From Rikenellaceae bacterium (GTDB taxonomy: Bacteria; Bacteroidota; Bacteroidia; Bacteroidales; Rikenellaceae), in contig JAJBVJ010000216.1 in the NCBI GenBank assembly GCA_020859875.1, forward strand, positions 1 to 8,350: a stretch of DNA of 8,350 nt. Reading direction: 5' to 3'. Below the pieces are notes generated by a model. That model did no database searches. It was not told where the DNA came from and saw only the letters and a list, made by a program, of their open reading frames with translations. The first letter of the stretch is position 1; the number at the start of each line of letters is the position of its first letter. Both the position numbers and the translations under genes were made by a program. This document shows positions 5,655 through 8,350 of this stretch, one piece after another.

Positions 5655-6782
5655 TTAAAGCCTTCTGCCCAGTTTATCGACCATTTCGGATTTCCACCTT
5701 GCAAAATCTCCGCCTACTATCCGCCTGCGGGCCTCCTTGACCAGCCAAAGATAGAAAGAAATATTGTGAAGAGAGGCTATTTCGGCTGCCAACATCTCTC
5801 CGGAAATCGCCAGGTGGCGGAGGTATGCCTTCGAATATTGCAGGTCGGCGAAGCAGTGGCCTGCGGGGTCGACGGGCGAAAAGTCGTTTTTCCACTTCTC
5901 GTTGCGGATATTTATTACCCCTTCGCTCGTAAAGAGCATCCCGTTGCGCCCGTTGCGTGTGGGCATCACGCAGTCGAACATATCCACACCGCGGTCGATC
6001 GCTTCGAGGATGTTGACCGGCTTTCCGACCCCCATCAGATAACGGGGTTTGTCGGGCGGCAGAATGTCGTTTACCAGCTCGATCATTTCGTACATCACCG
6101 GTGCGGGTTCTCCCACGGCAAGACCGCCGATGGCGTAACCGTCCGCGTCGAATTGCCGCACGAACCGCGCAGACCTTTCCCGCAGGTCGGGATATACACA
6201 TCCCTGTACGATCGGGAAGAGCGACTGATAGCGGCCGTATTTGGGCGAAGTCTTACCGTATCGGTCGAAACACCTTTCGAGCCACCCGTGGGTCAGCTCC
6301 AGGGATCGGGCCGCATATTCGCGCGGGGCATCCCCGGGCGGGCATTCGTCGAAGGCCATCATAATATCGGCGCCGATGCTCCGCTGGGTGTCGACGACAT
6401 TCTCCGGCGTGAAAAGATGGCGCGAGCCGTCTATATGGGAACTGAACCGGCACCCCTCCGGGCTCAGTTTTCGGCGACCGGCAAGGGAGAATACCTGGAA
6501 CCCGCCGCTGTCGGTAAGTACGGGCCTGTCCCACGAGGAAAATCCGTGGACTCCGCCGGCCGCTTCGAGTACGGCGGTGCCCGGCCGGAGATAGAGATGG
6601 TAGGTATTAGCCAGGATAATTTCCGCCCCGGCCTCTTTCAGGTCGCGGTGGAAGATGCCTTTAACGGCGGCGGCGGTGCCGACCGGCATAAAAATCGGGG
6701 TGTGTATATCACCCCTTTCGGTTGTTATCTTGCCCGCCCGGGCATGCGACCCGGAGGCGGTACTGTGGAGCTGGAAGTTCAT
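5655..6782 (-). CDS. tgt: Queuine tRNA-ribosyltransferase (tRNA-guanine transglycosylase)
   Basis: Tgt exchanges guanine-34 of tRNAs with GUN anticodons for the queuosine precursor preQ1. The 375-residue product is full length and shows the TIM-barrel signatures. TDSGGFQVFSL contains Asp91 (general acid/base), MMAFDEC (141-147) and IGGLAVGE (218-225) form the base pocket, and DMFDCVMPTRNGRNG contains Asp270, the expected nucleophile. The C-terminal zinc site is degenerate. Where the family has Cys-X-Cys-X-X-Cys, this protein has Gly308, Cys310 and Asp313, so two of three cysteines are missing, while His339 is retained in SLHNISFYLWL. From memory, Bacteroides enzymes show a similar loss, so I do not read it as inactivation. 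The start at 6782 gives the family-typical MNFQLHSTA-ARAGKITT opening and lies only 5 nt from a promoter-like box. An lptF/G gene follows after 6 nt. Confidence 0.96.
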   Translation of the reverse strand: MNFQLHSTASGSHARAGKITTERGDIHTPIFMPVGTAAAVKGIFHRDLKEAGAEIILANTYHLYLRPGTAVLEAAGGVHGFSSWDRPVLTDSGGFQVFSLAGRRKLSPEGCRFSSHIDGSRHLFTPENVVDTQRSIGADIMMAFDECPPGDAPREYAARSLELTHGWLERCFDRYGKTSPKYGRYQSLFPIVQGCVYPDLRERSARFVRQFDADGYAIGGLAVGEPAPVMYEMIELVNDILPPDKPRYLMGVGKPVNILEAIDRGVDMFDCVMPTRNGRNGMLFTSEGVINIRNEKWKNDFSPVDPAGHCFADLQYSKAYLRHLAISGEMLAAEIASLHNISFYLWLVKEARRRIVGGDFARWKSEMVDKLGRRL

Positions 6783-6787
6783 CCCCG

Positions 6788-6795
6788 CAAAGATA
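6788..6795 (-). promoter_or_regulatory. Putative tgt promoter, -7 element close to the start codon
   Basis: On the minus strand this reads TATCTTTG, an exact TAnnTTTG match. Only five bases separate it from the tgt ATG at 6782-6780, so initiation near 6784 would give a leader of about 0-3 nt. No TTTG is present at the usual distance upstream; the nearest (6831-6828) is 32 nt away, which is too far. The upstream WG-repeat gene has no clear terminator in the 57-nt gap, so read-through is an alternative source of tgt transcripts. Confidence 0.4.
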
Positions 6796-6839
6796 ACAAA
6801 TCCGTTTTATTCCCTGGATGGTAGCCGCAAACAAGGGGG

Positions 6840-7907
6840 TTAATCTTTAATCCGGATGATCCCCCACTTCTGGCCCACCCTGACACATGCCAGTCCGTCG
6901 ATAAATGGGTATGGAACGTCGAAGCAGGGTTCGACTACCCAATTGCCGGATTTATCGATAATTCCCTCCTTCCGATCTCCCGGGGCCGATGCAAAGGCAT
7001 ACCCATCGGAGAAAGGGGAGATACTGGAGAATTTGCATTCGATGACCAGGTTCCCCTCGAGGTCGACACAGCCCTGCAGGTCATCCACTTCCACGACCGC
7101 CATCCCGTCCGAGAATGGTCTGGAGATATAGTCGTACTCCAGGGGCACTACGATATTTCCCCGGGTATTGACGAATCCCCACTTACCGTCTTTACCGACA
7201 GCCCCGCGCCCTTGGCTAAAGACCAGGACATAATCGTAAAGGGGCTCTATCGCCCAGTTCCCGTCGAGGTCGATGTAGCCGCACATCCCGTCTTCGGCCT
7301 CGGCCGGGAACAATCCGTCGCAGTAACGGCCCAGCCTTTCGAAGATAGGCTGAATGGCTATCAATCCATCGCGGTCGAGAACGCCGAACCGCTCTGCATC
7401 CCGATCATAGAAAACGGCGTAACCGTCAGAGAAGTGTCCCGGTCGGATACCCTCTGAGGATATATACTCGTTTCCGTCCCGATCGAGATAGCCTCCGCGG
7501 TCTTCGTGTTCGAACGGGCAAAGGCCCTCCTGGTAATAATCGAGATCTTCGTAAACCGGTTGGACGATAATGTTCCCCCCGCGGTCGATCACTCCGTAGG
7601 GGCCGCCCATATAGCCCACCACTGCCCGCTCTTCGAAAAAGGGACCCAGGAATTCGAAGTCGAATTCCAGAACCGGATTCCCGTTACGGTCTATATAGTA
7701 ATGCCGCAACCCACCCTCTTCGTCCCAAAACTCGGCCGGTGCCAGGTCCGAGTCCCTGAAAGAGCCTAATTCCCGGTAATGGGGCCGGATGACCCATTCG
7801 AAACCCTCTTGTGAAGGTATATCCGGTTCTGCCGGCCGGGCATTGGCTTCCGTAACGGCCGCTGTAAAGAGAAGGGAAGGGATAAGTAATAAAAGAGAAT
7901 TTTTCAT
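6840..7907 (-). CDS. Secreted WG-repeat protein
   Basis: A 355-residue protein with a probable Sec signal peptide (basic MKN, a hydrophobic stretch LLLLIPSLLF, cleavage likely after residue 23 in EANA-RP). Almost all of the rest is WG repeats, a beta-hairpin repeat of uncertain function found in many bacterial exported proteins. I count about nine units, starting near residues 34, 85, 120, 155, 190, 225, 259, 294 and 330. The period is 34-36 residues apart from the longer first unit; the last is truncated. Each has a PF-x-DG-style start, a Gly-Tyr/Phe/Val-Ile-Asp strand and a turn such as IDRNGN, LDRDGN, IDLDGN or IDKSGN. The Trp-Gly pair itself survives only in the sixth and last units (KWGF, KWGI). 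The mature protein is acidic. No catalytic motif is visible. It lies upstream of tgt on the same strand and diverges from the glycosyltransferase gene. Confidence 0.9.
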   Translation of the reverse strand: MKNSLLLLIPSLLFTAAVTEANARPAEPDIPSQEGFEWVIRPHYRELGSFRDSDLAPAEFWDEEGGLRHYYIDRNGNPVLEFDFEFLGPFFEERAVVGYMGGPYGVIDRGGNIIVQPVYEDLDYYQEGLCPFEHEDRGGYLDRDGNEYISSEGIRPGHFSDGYAVFYDRDAERFGVLDRDGLIAIQPIFERLGRYCDGLFPAEAEDGMCGYIDLDGNWAIEPLYDYVLVFSQGRGAVGKDGKWGFVNTRGNIVVPLEYDYISRPFSDGMAVVEVDDLQGCVDLEGNLVIECKFSSISPFSDGYAFASAPGDRKEGIIDKSGNWVVEPCFDVPYPFIDGLACVRVGQKWGIIRIKD

Positions 7908-7931
7908 AGCGATAGTAATTTATTCGGGGTG

Positions 7932-7939
7932 TAAATATA
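7932..7939 (-). promoter_or_regulatory. Weak candidate promoter box for the WG-repeat gene
   Basis: On the minus strand this is TATATTTA, one mismatch from TAnnTTTG, placed 24 nt upstream of the ATG at 7907. No convincing -33 element is found, and the local sequence is AT-rich, so a chance match is quite possible. Confidence 0.22.
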
Positions 7940-8056
7940 TATCGAATCGACGGAATATACACCGGAATGCAAAATAAACAGGATGGCGGGCCGCAGCCGC
8001 CCGCCCCGGCCTTTCGATTTTTAGTGGGAACCGGATGGGTTATCGGCGTTATTGAC

Positions 8057-8064
8057 TATCTTTG
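8057..8064 (+). promoter_or_regulatory. Putative promoter -7 element for the glycosyltransferase gene
   Basis: TATCTTTG matches TAnnTTTG exactly. Initiation near 8068 would give a leader of about 14 nt before the GTG at 8082. A -33 TTTG is not seen at the expected place (about 8033-8037). The motif is identical to the one before tgt, and it sits in the 174-nt gap between this gene and the divergent WG-repeat gene. Confidence 0.4.
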
Positions 8065-8081
8065 TTCAAATTATCGCAAAG

Positions 8082-8350
8082 GTGGACAAAATCAACCGGA
8101 TCGTCGACTGGACGCTATCTGAATACGGTTTTTGGGGAATCTCTCTTTCGCTGGCGGCCCTTGTGCTGCTGGCGGTTCAGCTATATTTCCATGCGGGGAT
8201 TTACGGTATCGTCGGCCGTAAAAAAAAGGGGGACGGCGGAAAAGACCGAGCCGCTCGAAATGCTGAGGAAGGGTTCTCAGTGGTTGTGCTTTTAGGCGAC
8301 GACCATTGGTACCTAGCACATACTGTACCCAAGATTCTAGCCAAGGAATA
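8082..8350 (+). CDS. Probable membrane-anchored family 2 glycosyltransferase, N-terminal part (runs off window)
   Basis: Eighty-nine codons are visible from a GTG start (VDKINRIVDWTLSEYGFWG). Residues about 18-40 form one transmembrane helix (SLSLAALVLLAVQLYF). A basic, Lys-rich linker follows (GRKKKGDGGKDRAARN, about 45-60). The segment FSVVVLLGDDHWYLAHTVPK then looks like the first strand and nucleotide-binding loop of a GT-A (GT2) domain: a hydrophobic strand, an acidic pair and a helix with TVPKIL. The catalytic DxD and acceptor motifs would lie beyond the window, so the substrate is unknown. GTG is chosen because it directly precedes the first conserved-looking residues and no in-frame ATG fits; the promoter-like box at 8057-8064 supports it. 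The linker is encoded over an A8G5 run (8220-8232). Confidence 0.68.
   Translation, partial: MDKINRIVDWTLSEYGFWGISLSLAALVLLAVQLYFHAGIYGIVGRKKKGDGGKDRAARNAEEGFSVVVLLGDDHWYLAHTVPKILAKE

Noticed and set aside
5766..6824. A 352-codon plus-strand open frame antisense to tgt
   Set aside because: It lies wholly opposite the well-conserved tgt gene. Its translation shows no recognisable motif, and its openness follows from the GC-rich codon pattern of tgt.
7985..8022. GC-rich hairpin (GGCGGG with CCCGCC) followed by a T-rich stretch
   Set aside because: It looks somewhat like a plus-strand terminator but sits between two divergent genes with no plus-strand gene feeding it. The loop is long and the T-stretch is interrupted.
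1..8350. Search for tRNA, rRNA, CRISPR arrays, insertion sequences, toxin-antitoxin or defence systems
   Set aside because: No direct repeat series, terminal inverted repeats, transposase motifs, RNA-gene signatures or defence-protein motifs were found. The genes are core housekeeping functions.

Overview
The window looks like chromosomal core DNA from a GC-rich member of the Bacteroidota, most likely the order Bacteroidales. Alistipes or another member of the Rikenellaceae is my best guess, by inference only. The reasons are the gene neighbourhood (divergent acpP/purN, tgt followed by an LptF/LptG permease, a Kdo transferase), the near absence of Shine-Dalgarno sequences, promoter-like TAnnTTTG motifs upstream of several genes, a queuine transglycosylase that has lost zinc-site cysteines, and a secreted WG-repeat protein. 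I see no rRNA, tRNA, CRISPR array, insertion sequence, attachment site or origin.

Layout. At the left edge acpP (acyl carrier protein, minus strand, cut by the window) diverges from a plus-strand run: purN (GAR transformylase), pepE (alpha-aspartyl dipeptidase, 4 nt after purN), a small frameshifted lipoprotein-like remnant, yraN (UPF0102), a Crp/Fnr-family regulator and waaA/kdtA (Kdo transferase). This run ends at a strong intrinsic terminator around 4318-4354. A minus-strand run converges on it: a secreted WG-repeat protein, tgt (queuine tRNA-ribosyltransferase), an LptF/LptG permease 6 nt after tgt, and a small two-helix membrane ORF whose start overlaps the permease stop (ATGA) but which is interrupted by a +1 frameshift. 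At the right edge a plus-strand gene diverges from the WG-repeat gene. It encodes the N-terminal membrane anchor and first GT-A strand of a probable family 2 glycosyltransferase, cut by the window end.

How the genes fit together. The functions are housekeeping: fatty-acid/lipid precursor supply (acpP), purine synthesis (purN), peptide turnover (pepE), LPS inner-core assembly (waaA) and LPS transport (lptF/G-like), tRNA queuosine modification (tgt), plus one regulator. The waaA and lptF genes face each other across the terminator, so envelope biogenesis is represented on both strands but in separate transcripts.

I did not find a convincing undescribed multi-gene system. The items most worth a second look are two small frameshifted ORFs between intact genes, overlapping divergent acpP/purN promoters, the degenerate zinc site of Tgt, a tgt promoter that would give an almost leaderless mRNA, the regular 35-residue WG repeats of the secreted protein, and an in-frame A8 slippery tract in the glycosyltransferase gene. 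All functional assignments are from reading motifs by eye; no database search was run.
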